Source: Propionibacteriaceae bacterium
GTDB lineage: Bacteria; Actinomycetota; Actinomycetes; Propionibacteriales; Propionibacteriaceae
Assembly: GCA_031272805.1 (NCBI GenBank)
Contig: JAISTC010000154.1
Span: 1-41,728 of the forward strand
DNA length: 41,728 bases
Direction: 5' to 3'
Positions 1-6,869 of this stretch are shown one piece after another. Positions within the stretch are counted from its first letter, which is position 1, and every line of letters begins with the position of its first letter. The position numbers and the translations under genes are program-made. Below the pieces are notes generated by a model. That model saw nothing but the letters and a program-made list of their open reading frames with translations. It was not told where the DNA came from and did not search any database.

Positions 1-582
1 GCGGCGCGGCTCGGGCTGATCGAGGAGGGTACGTGGAGCCTCCTGTGGGTCGTCGACGCGCCCCTGTTCAAGCCGGTGGCCGAGGCCCAGGCGGAGGGCG
101 ACGTGGCCGTCGGCGGCGGTGCCTGGACGGCCGTCCATCACGCCTTCACGAGCCCCAAGCCCGAACACCTGGCCACGTTCGACACGGACCCCGGCGGCGC
201 GCTGGCCTACGCCTACGACATCGTCTGCAACGGCAACGAGATCGGCGGCGGCTCGATCAGGATCCACCGCCGCGACATCCAGGAGCGCGTCTTCAAGGTC
301 ATGGGGCTTTCCGAGGAGGAGGCGCAGGAGAAGTTCGGCTTCCTCCTCGACGCCTTCCAGTTCGGCGCCCCGCCCCACGGCGGCATCGCCTTCGGCTGGG
401 ACCGCATCGTGGCCCTGCTGGCGGGCGCCGAGTCGATCCGCGAGGTCATCGCGTTCCCCAAGACCGGCAACGGCTTCGACCCGCTGACGGCCGCCCCGGC
501 GCCGATCACGCCGCAGCAGCGCAAGGAGGCCGGCGTCGACTACAAGCCGCCGGCCCCGAAACCGGCCCGCGCGGACGCGTGA
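1..582 (+). CDS. aspS: Aspartate--tRNA ligase, C-terminal part (5' end outside window)
   Basis: This is the C-terminal portion of a class II aminoacyl-tRNA synthetase that charges tRNA-Asp in the cytoplasm. The reading frame is open from base 1 and ends at TGA 580-582, so about 193 residues are visible. Class II motif 3 is clear as [15 protein letters not shown], and the tail [12 protein letters not shown] matches the bacterial AspRS C terminus. The stretch [18 protein letters not shown] is the typical bacterial AspRS active-site strand region. The last residues are Pro/Ala-rich, as in actinobacterial homologues. The ORF-track start at base 76 is only the first in-frame ATG or GTG, not a true start. 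Whether the enzyme is discriminating or also charges tRNA-Asn cannot be decided from this fragment. It lies 57 bp upstream of the next plus-strand gene. Confidence 0.96.
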   Translation, partial: AARLGLIEEGTWSLLWVVDAPLFKPVAEAQAEGDVAVGGGAWTAVHHAFTSPKPEHLATFDTDPGGALAYAYDIVCNGNEIGGGSIRIHRRDIQERVFKVMGLSEEEAQEKFGFLLDAFQFGAPPHGGIAFGWDRIVALLAGAESIREVIAFPKTGNGFDPLTAAPAPITPQQRKEAGVDYKPPAPKPARADA

Positions 583-639
583 CAACGGCGGGCTGACCCG
601 CGAGACTGGGCCCGACCCCACCGCTCAGGAGGCCCGCCC

Positions 640-2841
640 ATGTCCCAACTCGCCATCGCCGGACACGCCTGGTGGCGCCGCTTCGCCTATTCGCGCGAGA
701 CCGGCCCGGCCGCGGACTACATCGAGTACGCCGTCCCCGCCGGGGCCGCCATGGTCGCGACCCTGCTCGGCGAGGCCGCGCTCCCCGTGACCCGGCCGTC
801 ACGCCCGCGCGGCGAGCGGCTCCGGCTTGAGGCCCATGTGGTCGACGGCCGCGAGGGCTGGTTCGCCGGGCCCCACTTCGGCTGGACCCAGGGGACCGCG
901 CTGGCGCCGGTCCCGGACGCGGCCGACCTCGCCGGCGTCGTCGTGTACGACGAGGGGCTGGGCGGGCTCGACCTGCCGCCCGACGGCGTGCCCGTCCTCT
1001 GGGCGTCCAACCGGGCCCTGCCCGACCCGGCGGCCGTAGCCGCCATCCAGGACCGCGGCCTCCTCATGCTCGACGCCGACGTGCTCCGCGCCGCCGGGGT
1101 CCTCATCAGCCGGGCCGTGTCGTGGGAGCGGACGGCGACCGACCTGGTCTGGCAGCTCGCCAACAACCCGCTGGTCTCGTACTTGACCGGCTTCCGCCAC
1201 GTCTTCGTCACGTTCGCCGAGGACGGCGCCGTCTACGTCCAGCGGGACGGGGACCAGACGATCGCCTGGCTGGCGCTCGCCCACGGCGGCGCGGAGGGCA
1301 GCCTGCGGGAGCGGGCGGGGCTCGTGCCGGACGCCTGGTCGGTCATGGTCGCCCAGGCCGCGACCCAGTTCGTCCCCGTCCTGGCGGGCGACGAGGGTTT
1401 CGCGCCGACGCAGGTGCTCCAGCCGGCGGAGATCGTGGCGCGCGCGGGCTACGACCTGGCCACGCTGGCGTCGGGCCGGTTCGCGCCGTGGCTCGACGTC
1501 GACAAGGACGCCGACCACGGCAGCCTCCACGAGGTGCCCGTGGCCGAGCCGAGCCGCGGCCCCGACCCCGACTACTGGCAGATCACGGCGAGCTGGGCGG
1601 GCGTGCCGGTCTTCACGACGGCGTTCAACTACGTCAAGTTCGGCCCCGAGGCCATCCGCGGCCTGCCGCAGTTCGCCGTCGGGGACTTCCGGACGGCCGA
1701 CCGGCGCGAGATCGAGGGCCTGCAGGCGCTGCGCCGCCTGTTCGCGGCGTACGTGGCGGGGTCACGCGCGACGCCGCTCCGCGTGGCCGTCACCGGTCCG
1801 CGGGGGGCGGACACGACCCACGCCGTGGCCGAGCTGGCCGCGGCGGTCCTGCCGAACGTGACGGTGCTGCGGACCGGCGCCCTGGCCGGCGTCGACCCGG
1901 CGGCGGTCTTCCGGCGCGCCGCCGACACCGCCCTGGCCGGGGGCCTCCCCGTCGTCTTCTGGGAGACCGGCCCCATGGCCGCCGGGGAGCCGGAGTGGGC
2001 CGACCTGCGGGTGCTGGCCGCCTTCCGGACCGGCGAGTACTTCGACCACGGCGAGGACAACCGGCCGCTCGGCCGGGGCGTCCTCGTGCTCGCGGCGGAG
2101 GGGCCGCTGGCTGACGGGCCGGGCCTGGGCGGCGTGACGCCGTACCTCGACGCCACGCTCGACCTGCTCGGCCTCAACCCGGGGGAGGGCGACGCCCACT
2201 TCTGTCTCCGGCGCGCGTTCGCGCTGCGGGCCCTCCTGGAACGGGAGAGGCCCTTCGCCGGGCCGGAGGCGCCCATCGACGACGACCTCCTGCGGGCGCT
2301 GCTGCTCGTGCCCGAGTACAAGCACGGGACGCGGTCGCTGGCCGCCCTGCTCGACCTCAGCTCCGTGACGGGGCCGCAATGGACGGCGGCCGACCTGCCG
2401 CCGGACGGCCAACTCGACCTCCACCTCGACGCGGCGGCCTTCCGGCGGCTGCTGCTGCACCCGGCGGTCGTGGCCTCGTACACGGACCGCCTGGCCGCCG
2501 CCCTGGCCGACGGGGAGGGCGAAGCCTGGGAGGAATCGGCGGCGCCGATCCGGGCGGCGCGGCGGGCAGAGGCGCTGCAGCTCGTGGTCAGCCTCCGCGC
2601 CATCGGCTGCGACTGCGACGCGGGGGACGCGCCGTTCCCGACCGTCGAGGAACTGACCCACGACGAGGCCACGCTGTTGGCCGCCCTCGCCTACGACCGC
2701 CGCCTGACGCTGGCCGCGGCGCCCGACGCGCTGCCGTGGGACGACCTGCCGGAGGACCGGCGCCAGACAGAGCGCGACGCCGTGGCGCAGCGTCTGGCGC
2801 TGCTCCACGGCGTCGGCCTCCGGGTGTACCGGATCACATGA
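640..2841 (+). CDS. Large hypothetical protein with degenerate AAA-like ATPase region and C-terminal RyR-like domain
   Basis: This is a 733-residue cytoplasmic protein of unknown function. Its ATG follows a good AGGAGG Shine-Dalgarno sequence. I align it from memory to a bacterial family with an N-terminal kinase-like region, a P-loop ATPase and a terminal RyR domain. In the middle, TGPRGADTT (about residues 387-395) sits where relatives have GPPGSGKS, so the P-loop lysine is missing. VVFWETGP (about residues 437-444) replaces the acidic Walker B, which is normally like LVFFDEF. The end, LPWDDLPEDRRQTERDAV then HGVGLRVYRI, matches the last helices of an RyR domain. The first 330 residues vaguely resemble a ribokinase-like fold (region LISRAVSWERTATDLVWQLA), but I cannot prove that. 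There are no membrane segments. The family call is inference. Loss of both nucleotide-binding motifs suggests a non-hydrolysing, possibly ligand-sensing protein. Confidence 0.55.
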   Translation: MSQLAIAGHAWWRRFAYSRETGPAADYIEYAVPAGAAMVATLLGEAALPVTRPSRPRGERLRLEAHVVDGREGWFAGPHFGWTQGTALAPVPDAADLAGVVVYDEGLGGLDLPPDGVPVLWASNRALPDPAAVAAIQDRGLLMLDADVLRAAGVLISRAVSWERTATDLVWQLANNPLVSYLTGFRHVFVTFAEDGAVYVQRDGDQTIAWLALAHGGAEGSLRERAGLVPDAWSVMVAQAATQFVPVLAGDEGFAPTQVLQPAEIVARAGYDLATLASGRFAPWLDVDKDADHGSLHEVPVAEPSRGPDPDYWQITASWAGVPVFTTAFNYVKFGPEAIRGLPQFAVGDFRTADRREIEGLQALRRLFAAYVAGSRATPLRVAVTGPRGADTTHAVAELAAAVLPNVTVLRTGALAGVDPAAVFRRAADTALAGGLPVVFWETGPMAAGEPEWADLRVLAAFRTGEYFDHGEDNRPLGRGVLVLAAEGPLADGPGLGGVTPYLDATLDLLGLNPGEGDAHFCLRRAFALRALLERERPFAGPEAPIDDDLLRALLLVPEYKHGTRSLAALLDLSSVTGPQWTAADLPPDGQLDLHLDAAAFRRLLLHPAVVASYTDRLAAALADGEGEAWEESAAPIRAARRAEALQLVVSLRAIGCDCDAGDAPFPTVEELTHDEATLLAALAYDRRLTLAAAPDALPWDDLPEDRRQTERDAVAQRLALLHGVGLRVYRIT

Positions 2842-2857
2842 CGGCGGGGCCAGGGGC

Positions 2858-3526
2858 TCAGTCCTCGTCGTCGGGCTCTTGCGCCAACGTGGCGTAGATC
2901 TTCCGCTTGAGGGCGGCGATGTCGTCGGAAATGGTCTTGAGCTGCTCGGGGGTGGCGTCCGTCGCCATGACCCGGAGGGCCTTGGCGAGCGACTTCAGCT
3001 CCTCGAACAGGCCGCGAATCTCGACGACCGGCCACTCGCCGGCGCGGAACTCCGGCTGCTCGGAGCCCCAGGGCTCCTTGGGGGCGTCCTCGGCGGCCTT
3101 CTCGCCCGCCTCGGTCAGCTTGAAGACCTTCTGGCCTTCGACCTCGGTCGGCTCGATCAGGCCCTCATCGGTCAACTGCTGGAGGCAGGGGTAGACGGCG
3201 CCGGGGCTCGGCGACCAGAGGCCGAGGGTGCGCTCGTTGAGCGTCGTGATGATCTGGTAGCCGTTGCGCGGCTGTTCCTTCAGCAACACGAGGATCGACT
3301 CGCGGAGCAGGCCGCGGCGGGCGCGCTGGCGGCCGCCGGGGTGGCCGGGGCCGAAGCCCCAGGGGTTGAACTGGGTGAAATCGGGGACGGGGGGCGGCCC
3401 GGGGAAGGCGCCCCGGCGGCCTCGGCCGCCGCGGCCCATCTCATCGGGGGGGCCGGGGAAAGTAAACTCGCAGCGAGCGCGGCGATGGCCACGGTGCCGG
3501 GAATCGAAACGGTCAGATGCAGACAT
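2858..3526 (-). CDS. PadR-family transcriptional regulator
   Basis: This is a 222-residue DNA-binding regulator. An unusual N-terminal segment of about 68 residues is rich in Gly, Pro and Arg. It is followed by a PadR winged helix: RGLLRESILVLLKEQPRNGY, then LWSPSPGAVYPCLQQLTDEG, then EGQKVFKLTEAGE. The C-terminal helices (residues about 150-215) are amphipathic and would form the dimerisation region. The ATG has a strong AAAGGAG Shine-Dalgarno. The gene converges with the upstream RyR-domain gene, with 16 bp between the stop codons. PadR proteins of this type often repress an adjacent transporter or their own gene. No transporter is adjacent here, and a nested inverted repeat sits directly upstream, so autoregulation is the simplest reading. 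The effector is unknown. Confidence 0.9.
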   Translation of the reverse strand: MSASDRFDSRHRGHRRARCEFTFPGPPDEMGRGGRGRRGAFPGPPPVPDFTQFNPWGFGPGHPGGRQRARRGLLRESILVLLKEQPRNGYQIITTLNERTLGLWSPSPGAVYPCLQQLTDEGLIEPTEVEGQKVFKLTEAGEKAAEDAPKEPWGSEQPEFRAGEWPVVEIRGLFEELKSLAKALRVMATDATPEQLKTISDDIAALKRKIYATLAQEPDDED

Positions 3527-3547
3527 CGTGTTCTCCTTTCGTTACAT

Positions 3548-3577
3548 CTAACGATATTACGTTAGCACTATCGTTAG
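3548..3577. promoter_or_regulatory. Nested inverted-repeat operator candidate upstream of padR
   Basis: A perfect 9-bp inverted repeat, CTAACGATA (3548-3556) and TATCGTTAG (3569-3577), is separated by 12 bp. An overlapping inner pair, TAACG (3549-3553) and CGTTA (3560-3564), shares the left arm. The element is AT-rich against a very GC-rich background and starts 22 bp upstream of the padR ATG, where the promoter should be. This fits an autoregulatory PadR operator, which is inference from position. Confidence 0.55.
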
Positions 3578-3607
3578 CGCCTGTGCAAGTGTGTCGTCCA
3601 CCCCACT

Positions 3608-3696
3608 CTGTCATCCTGAGCGCAGCGAAGGATCTCGGTGGCGGAGAGATCCTTCGCTGCGCTCAGGATGACAGGATGCTCCGCTCAGGATGACAG
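3608..3696. repeat. Dispersed palindromic repeat, full copy with tail repeat
   Basis: A perfect 29-bp inverted repeat (3608-3636 and 3646-3674, 9-nt loop) is built on CTGAGCGCAGCGAAGGATCT. It is followed by one extra partial arm, CCGCTCAGGATGACAG (3681-3696). Transcribed from either strand it would fold into a very stable hairpin. It lies between divergent padR and rarA. It reads through in frame with rarA, which explains the artificially long ORF starting at 3638. Related copies occur at 5194, 6583 and 15810. Confidence 0.9.
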
Positions 3697-3718
3697 GGTT
3701 GGGCATAGGCTGAACCGC

Positions 3719-5089
3719 GTGACGGAGGATCTGTTCGGCAACGTGACGCCCGACCCGGCGGCCGGTGTGGGGTCGTTGGGCCAGGTCACGGAGCGGGCGC
3801 CGCTGGCGGTCCGGCTGCGGCCCACGGCGCTGGAGGAGATCGTCGGCCAGAAGCACCTCCTCGGCCCCGGTTCGCCGCTGCGCCGCCTGGCCTCCGGCCA
3901 GCCGATGTCCGTGTTCCTCTGGGGCCCGCCGGGGGTCGGCAAGACCACGATCGCCTCGGTCGTGTCGCATACGACCGGCGCCCGCTTCGTGGAGCTGTCC
4001 GCCGTGACGTCCGGGGTGAAGGAGCTGCGCGCCGAGCTGGCGCAGGCCAAGGCCGAACTGGCGCGGGGCCGCCCGACGGTTCTGTTCATCGACGAGGTCC
4101 ACCGCTTCTCCAAGACCCAGCAGGACGTGCTGCTGCCCGCGGTCGAGAACCGGCTGGTCACGCTGATCGCGGCCACGACGGAAAACCCGAGTTTCTCCGT
4201 CATCTCGCCCCTGCTGTCCCGCTCCCTCCTCCTGACGCTCGAATCCCTGACGCCGGAGGACCTGTCCGAACTGGTGGACCGCGGGCTGACGGACCCGCGG
4301 GGCCTCGTGACGGCGGCGGGGGAGCGGTTCACGATCGACGACGTGGCCCGCGCCCACCTCATCCAACTGGCCAACGGCGACGCGCGGCGCGTCCTGACGT
4401 ACCTGGAGGAGGCGGCGGCCGGGGCGGCGGCGGTCGGGACCACGGCGATCACGACGGACATCGTCGAGCGGGCCGTCGACCGGGCGGCCGTCCGCTACGA
4501 CGCCGGCGGCGACGAGCACTACGACGTCATCTCGGCCTTCATCAAGTCGCTGCGCGGCTCGGACGTCAACGCCGCCCTCCACTACCTGGCCCGCATGATC
4601 GCGGCGGGCGAGGACCCGCGCTTCATCGCCCGCCGCCTCGTCATCCTCGCCTCGGAGGACATCGGGATGGCGGCGCCGAACGTGCTGCCGCTGTGCGTGG
4701 CGGCGGCGCAGGCGGTCCAGCTCATCGGCCTGCCGGAGGCCCGCCTCAACCTGGCCCACGCCGTGGTCGCCTGCGCCACGGCGCCGAAGTCGAACGCGGT
4801 CATCAAGGCGATCGACGGGGCGCTGGCGGACGTGGCGGCGGGCAAGGGCGGCCGCGTCCCAGCCCACCTGCGCGACGCCCACTACGCCGGGGCGGCCAAG
4901 CTGGGCCACGGCGAGGGCTACCGCTACGCCCACGACTACCCCCACGGCGTGGCCGCGCAACAGTACCTGCCCGACGACCTGGTCGGTACGCGCTACTACG
5001 ACCCCACCGACCACGGCCACGAAGCGGCCATCAGAGACCGCGTGACAGTACTGGAAGACCTATTGGGCCACACCAGCGTGACCGAGTAG
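3719..5089 (+). CDS. rarA: Replication-associated recombination protein A (RarA/MgsA AAA+ ATPase)
   Basis: RarA is a AAA+ ATPase of the clamp-loader clade that acts at stalled replication forks. The protein from the GTG at 3719 has 456 residues, the normal family length. Walker A is GPPGVGKTT (about residues 69-77) and Walker B is LFIDEVHRF (about 121-129). They are followed by the family signature [18 protein letters not shown] with the arginine finger. The C-terminal half carries the MgsA tetramerisation region ([38 protein letters not shown]). I chose GTG 3719 because VTEDLFGN matches the usual N terminus. The longer ORF from 3638 merely translates the palindromic repeat. No strong Shine-Dalgarno precedes 3719, so the exact start is uncertain. 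The position between aspS and alaS is typical for actinobacteria. Confidence 0.95.
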   Translation: MTEDLFGNVTPDPAAGVGSLGQVTERAPLAVRLRPTALEEIVGQKHLLGPGSPLRRLASGQPMSVFLWGPPGVGKTTIASVVSHTTGARFVELSAVTSGVKELRAELAQAKAELARGRPTVLFIDEVHRFSKTQQDVLLPAVENRLVTLIAATTENPSFSVISPLLSRSLLLTLESLTPEDLSELVDRGLTDPRGLVTAAGERFTIDDVARAHLIQLANGDARRVLTYLEEAAAGAAAVGTTAITTDIVERAVDRAAVRYDAGGDEHYDVISAFIKSLRGSDVNAALHYLARMIAAGEDPRFIARRLVILASEDIGMAAPNVLPLCVAAAQAVQLIGLPEARLNLAHAVVACATAPKSNAVIKAIDGALADVAAGKGGRVPAHLRDAHYAGAAKLGHGEGYRYAHDYPHGVAAQQYLPDDLVGTRYYDPTDHGHEAAIRDRVTVLEDLLGHTSVTE

Positions 5090-5118
5090 CGGGGCGCTGC
5101 CCTGAGCGGCCGCCCGGA

Positions 5119-5191
5119 GATGTCAACATCCCGGCCAAGAATGTCAACATCTCCCGAAAGATGTTGACATCTCCCGCGAGATGTCAACATC
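5119..5191. repeat. Array of four near-palindromic 12-mers (GATGTCAACATC) at about 20-bp spacing
   Basis: Four copies of a 12-bp near-palindrome start at 5119, 5140, 5160 and 5180. Copies 1, 2 and 4 read RATGTCAACATC and copy 3 is the reverse complement, GATGTTGACATC. Only the central CA/TG breaks the symmetry. The copies are spaced 21, 20 and 20 bp apart, about two helical turns, and are followed by CCC-type spacers. The array is directly downstream of rarA and abuts a copy of the dispersed palindromic repeat. It could be a multi-site protein-binding array or a decayed repetitive element; no function is established. Confidence 0.85.
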
Positions 5192-5193
5192 CC

Positions 5194-5222
5194 CTGTCAT
5201 CCTGAGCGCAGCGAAGGATCTT
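5194..5222. repeat. Dispersed palindromic repeat, single arm
   Basis: A single arm (CTGTCATCCTGAGCGCAGCG followed by AAGGATCTT) of the repeat seen complete at 3608-3674. The bases that follow (GGCGGGGGATCGTTGGT) resemble those after the copy at 6583 (GGCAGGGGACCGTGGTG), so the repeated unit is longer than the hairpin arm. The rest of the gap to 5403 holds no convincing gene. On the minus strand a short open tail ends near 5257 (VIEDEAGFESWPAED), possibly a gene remnant. An exact 16-mer, CTTGACGTGGTTGACA (5368-5383), recurs inside the next gene at 5506-5521. Confidence 0.85.
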
Positions 5223-5403
5223 GGCGGGGGATCGTTGGTCGTCCCCGCTGGCTGCCTTAGGATCGGGGCGCGGCGTCCTCCGCGGGCCAGCTCTCGAACC
5301 CCGCCTCATCTTCGATCACGCCGACCGCCGTGCGGGGAAGGCGACGCGCGGTGGGTGTAAGCTGGGACTTGACGTGGTTGACACTTGACGAGAGGTGGGT
5401 GTC

Positions 5404-5931
5404 ATGGCTGTGGATGTGGCCTTTCAGGTTGATCGGGCGGCGGAGTTGTCGCCGCGTGAGTTGGAGTTGCTCAAGGTCTTGGCCCGTGGTCTGGAGGGTT
5501 GCCGGCTTGACGTGGTTGACAGCCCTGCGGTTCTCGTGGACCGGTGGCTGGCCAGCATTCCGGACGCCGCCAGCCCGTGGACGGATCTCGTGGGGCCGTG
5601 CTTTACGACCAAGGCGCTGGTTCGGCGGTTGGGAATCTCGCGCCAAGCCATCAGCCAGGCTGTGGCCAAGCACACTCTGCTGCGGGTCGTGACGGCGGAC
5701 AAGGTGGCGTTGTTTCCGGCGTTCCAGTTCGACGGCCACTTCGGGCGGATGCCCGGGATGAAGGCGGTGCTCGACATCTTGGCCGAAGCCGTGGACGACC
5801 CGTGGACGTGGGTGTGGTGGCTGAACACGCCGCTGGACGGCCGGACCCTGGTCGAGGCGTTGTGGGCGGGCGAGGTCGACGCCGTGCTGGAGGAAGCCCG
5901 TGACGCCGTGAACTCCTGGAGGCAGCCATGA
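5404..5931 (+). CDS. Xre/MbcA/ParS-type antitoxin of a RES toxin-antitoxin pair
   Basis: This is a 175-residue antitoxin that should bind both its own promoter and the RES toxin encoded next. The middle contains a helix-turn-helix, TTKALVRRLGISRQAISQAV (about residues 66-85). The C terminus, WVWWLNTPLDGRTLVEALWA followed by GEVDAVLEEARD, matches the MbcA/ParS (DUF2384) toxin-binding domain. ATG 5404 is preferred over the ORF-track GTG at 5395, because GAGAGG (5389-5394) is correctly spaced only for the ATG. The stop overlaps the toxin ATG by 4 bp, giving translational coupling. A truncated second copy of this gene follows the toxin at 6615. Antitoxin identity is well supported by domain and partner. 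The exact DNA target is unknown. Confidence 0.88.
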   Translation: MAVDVAFQVDRAAELSPRELELLKVLARGLEGCRLDVVDSPAVLVDRWLASIPDAASPWTDLVGPCFTTKALVRRLGISRQAISQAVAKHTLLRVVTADKVALFPAFQFDGHFGRMPGMKAVLDILAEAVDDPWTWVWWLNTPLDGRTLVEALWAGEVDAVLEEARDAVNSWRQP

Positions 5932-6578
5932 GCGCGCCGACTGGGGCCCCGGCCCTGCCATCTCCGGGCGAGGGGCTCAGCCTCGCCGGGTTCCCCCGAG
6001 CTACCCTGGCCAAGGGCACCCGCGTGTACCGGTGCCACCGGTCCGGCCGTGCTCATTGGTGGTTCGCCAGCCGTGACCCAGCGGGGCCTGGCGGCCGCTT
6101 CGATCTGGCCTCACCGCGGGGAACGCACTACGTGGCGAGCGACCTGGAGACCGCCGTGCGAGAGCGGTTGCGCGACCGGGCGAGCGGAGCGGGCCACGTG
6201 CCTCAGCCGTTCGCTGCGAGCTTTGCGGTGACCGTGACGACGGTGGCCAAGGACTGGTCCTGCGCCCACGTCGACGCCAGAGGCGCGGCCCGTTTCGGCG
6301 TGACCCGCGAAATGGCCACGTTGCCGCCCGCCCAGTACGGCGTCACGCAGGCGTGGGCGGAGCGGTTCGCCGCCACGGGGCATGACGGCATCCGCTATGG
6401 CGCGCGGTTCACCCCGGGCCGGTCCAACGCCTGGGCGCTGTTCGGCCAGGCGGGCGACGCCGAGCGGCCCGTGCCCGCGGTGGTCGAGACGGTCAGCGGC
6501 CCCGACGCCTGCCGCCGGATCGGACTCGCCGTGTTGACGACCCCCTATCGCGAGTCCGTGCGCGTGATCCCCGGCTGA
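5928..6578 (+). CDS. RES-domain toxin
   Basis: This is a 216-residue RES-domain protein. RES toxins deplete cellular NAD+ through an ADP-ribosyltransferase-like fold. The conserved positions are visible: an early Arg in RVYRCHRSGRAHWWF (about residues 32-46), Tyr and Glu in GTHYVASDLETAVRERL (about 65-81), and a Ser in YGARFTPGRSNAWALFG (about 158-174). The ATG overlaps the antitoxin stop (ATGA). Gene order, with the antitoxin first, is standard for this class. The first 25 residues (PTGAPALPSPGEGLSL) are low complexity and may be a flexible leader. No key residue appears lost, so the toxin is probably intact. NAD+ degradation is taken from the family, not shown here. Confidence 0.88.
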   Translation: MSAPTGAPALPSPGEGLSLAGFPRATLAKGTRVYRCHRSGRAHWWFASRDPAGPGGRFDLASPRGTHYVASDLETAVRERLRDRASGAGHVPQPFAASFAVTVTTVAKDWSCAHVDARGAARFGVTREMATLPPAQYGVTQAWAERFAATGHDGIRYGARFTPGRSNAWALFGQAGDAERPVPAVVETVSGPDACRRIGLAVLTTPYRESVRVIPG

Positions 6579-6582
6579 ACCA

Positions 6583-6603
6583 CTGAGCGCAGCGAAGGAT
6601 CTC
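6583..6603. repeat. Dispersed palindromic repeat, truncated arm
   Basis: CTGAGCGCAGCGAAGGATCT plus C, the right two-thirds of one arm of the repeat, lies immediately after the RES toxin stop. It has the same orientation as the copy at 5194, so the RES/Xre pair is bracketed by two direct copies about 1.39 kb apart. Confidence 0.85.
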
Positions 6604-6614
6604 GGCAGGGGACC

Positions 6615-6809
6615 GTGGTGGGTATGGTTCTTGACATGGTTGATGCGCCCAAGGTTCTTGAGGAGCGTTGTGTGGACAGCAGGTCGGACGCCGCCGGTCG
6701 ATGGATGGACCGGGTGGGGCCATGCCTGACGACCGAGGCGGTCGTCCGGGGACTGGGGATTTGGCGCCAAGCCATCGGCTGGCCTGGGCGCCGATTCATC
6801 GGAACATAA
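6615..6809 (+). pseudogene. Truncated second copy of the Xre/MbcA-type antitoxin
   Basis: This 64-codon open frame matches the middle of the upstream antitoxin. LDMVDAPKVLEERCVDSRSD parallels LDVVDSPAVLVDRWLASIPD, and VGPCLTTEAVVRGLGIWRQA parallels VGPCFTTKALVRRLGISRQA. The similarity stops in the recognition helix, where the frame runs into unrelated sequence (IGWPGRRFIGT). The N-terminal part and the toxin-binding domain are missing, and no toxin follows. It is best read as a decayed duplication. A short DNA-binding-only product is possible but less likely. It directly precedes the palindromes of the ATPase gene. Confidence 0.7.
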
Positions 6810-6860
6810 TCCGATGATGCGGCTGAACTCGTGTATCATCGGATCGTAGTCCGATGAATC
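6793..6860. promoter_or_regulatory. Twin large palindromes (operator candidate) before the DUF4143-type ATPase
   Basis: Two palindromic sites share the core ATCGGA-N6-TCCGAT. Site 1 spans 6793-6818 (GATTCATCGGA, ACATAA, TCCGATGAT) and site 2 spans 6835-6860 (ATCATCGGA, TCGTAG, TCCGATGAATC). The outer arms (6793-6803 with 6850-6860) and the inner arms (6809-6818 with 6835-6844) also pair with each other, so the whole region is one nested inverted repeat. Centres are 42 bp apart, about four helical turns. The element ends 9 bp before the GTG of the next gene and includes its Shine-Dalgarno flank. It is a strong candidate for a cooperative repressor operator or phase-variation site. Confidence 0.75.
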
Positions 6861-6869
6861 GAGGACATC

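Noticed and set aside
33-596. 187-residue ORF and other Arg/Pro/Ala-rich frames overlapping aspS
   Set aside because: They are shadow frames of the aspS coding region, created by the high GC content and low stop frequency.
3638-3718. N-terminal extension of rarA beginning [13 protein letters not shown]
   Set aside because: It is the translation of the dispersed palindromic repeat. The family N terminus begins at the GTG 3719 (VTEDLFGN).
5119-5191. CRISPR array
   Set aside because: There are only four 12-bp near-palindromes with 8-9-bp spacers and one inverted unit. No cas genes are present and repeats and spacers are too short.
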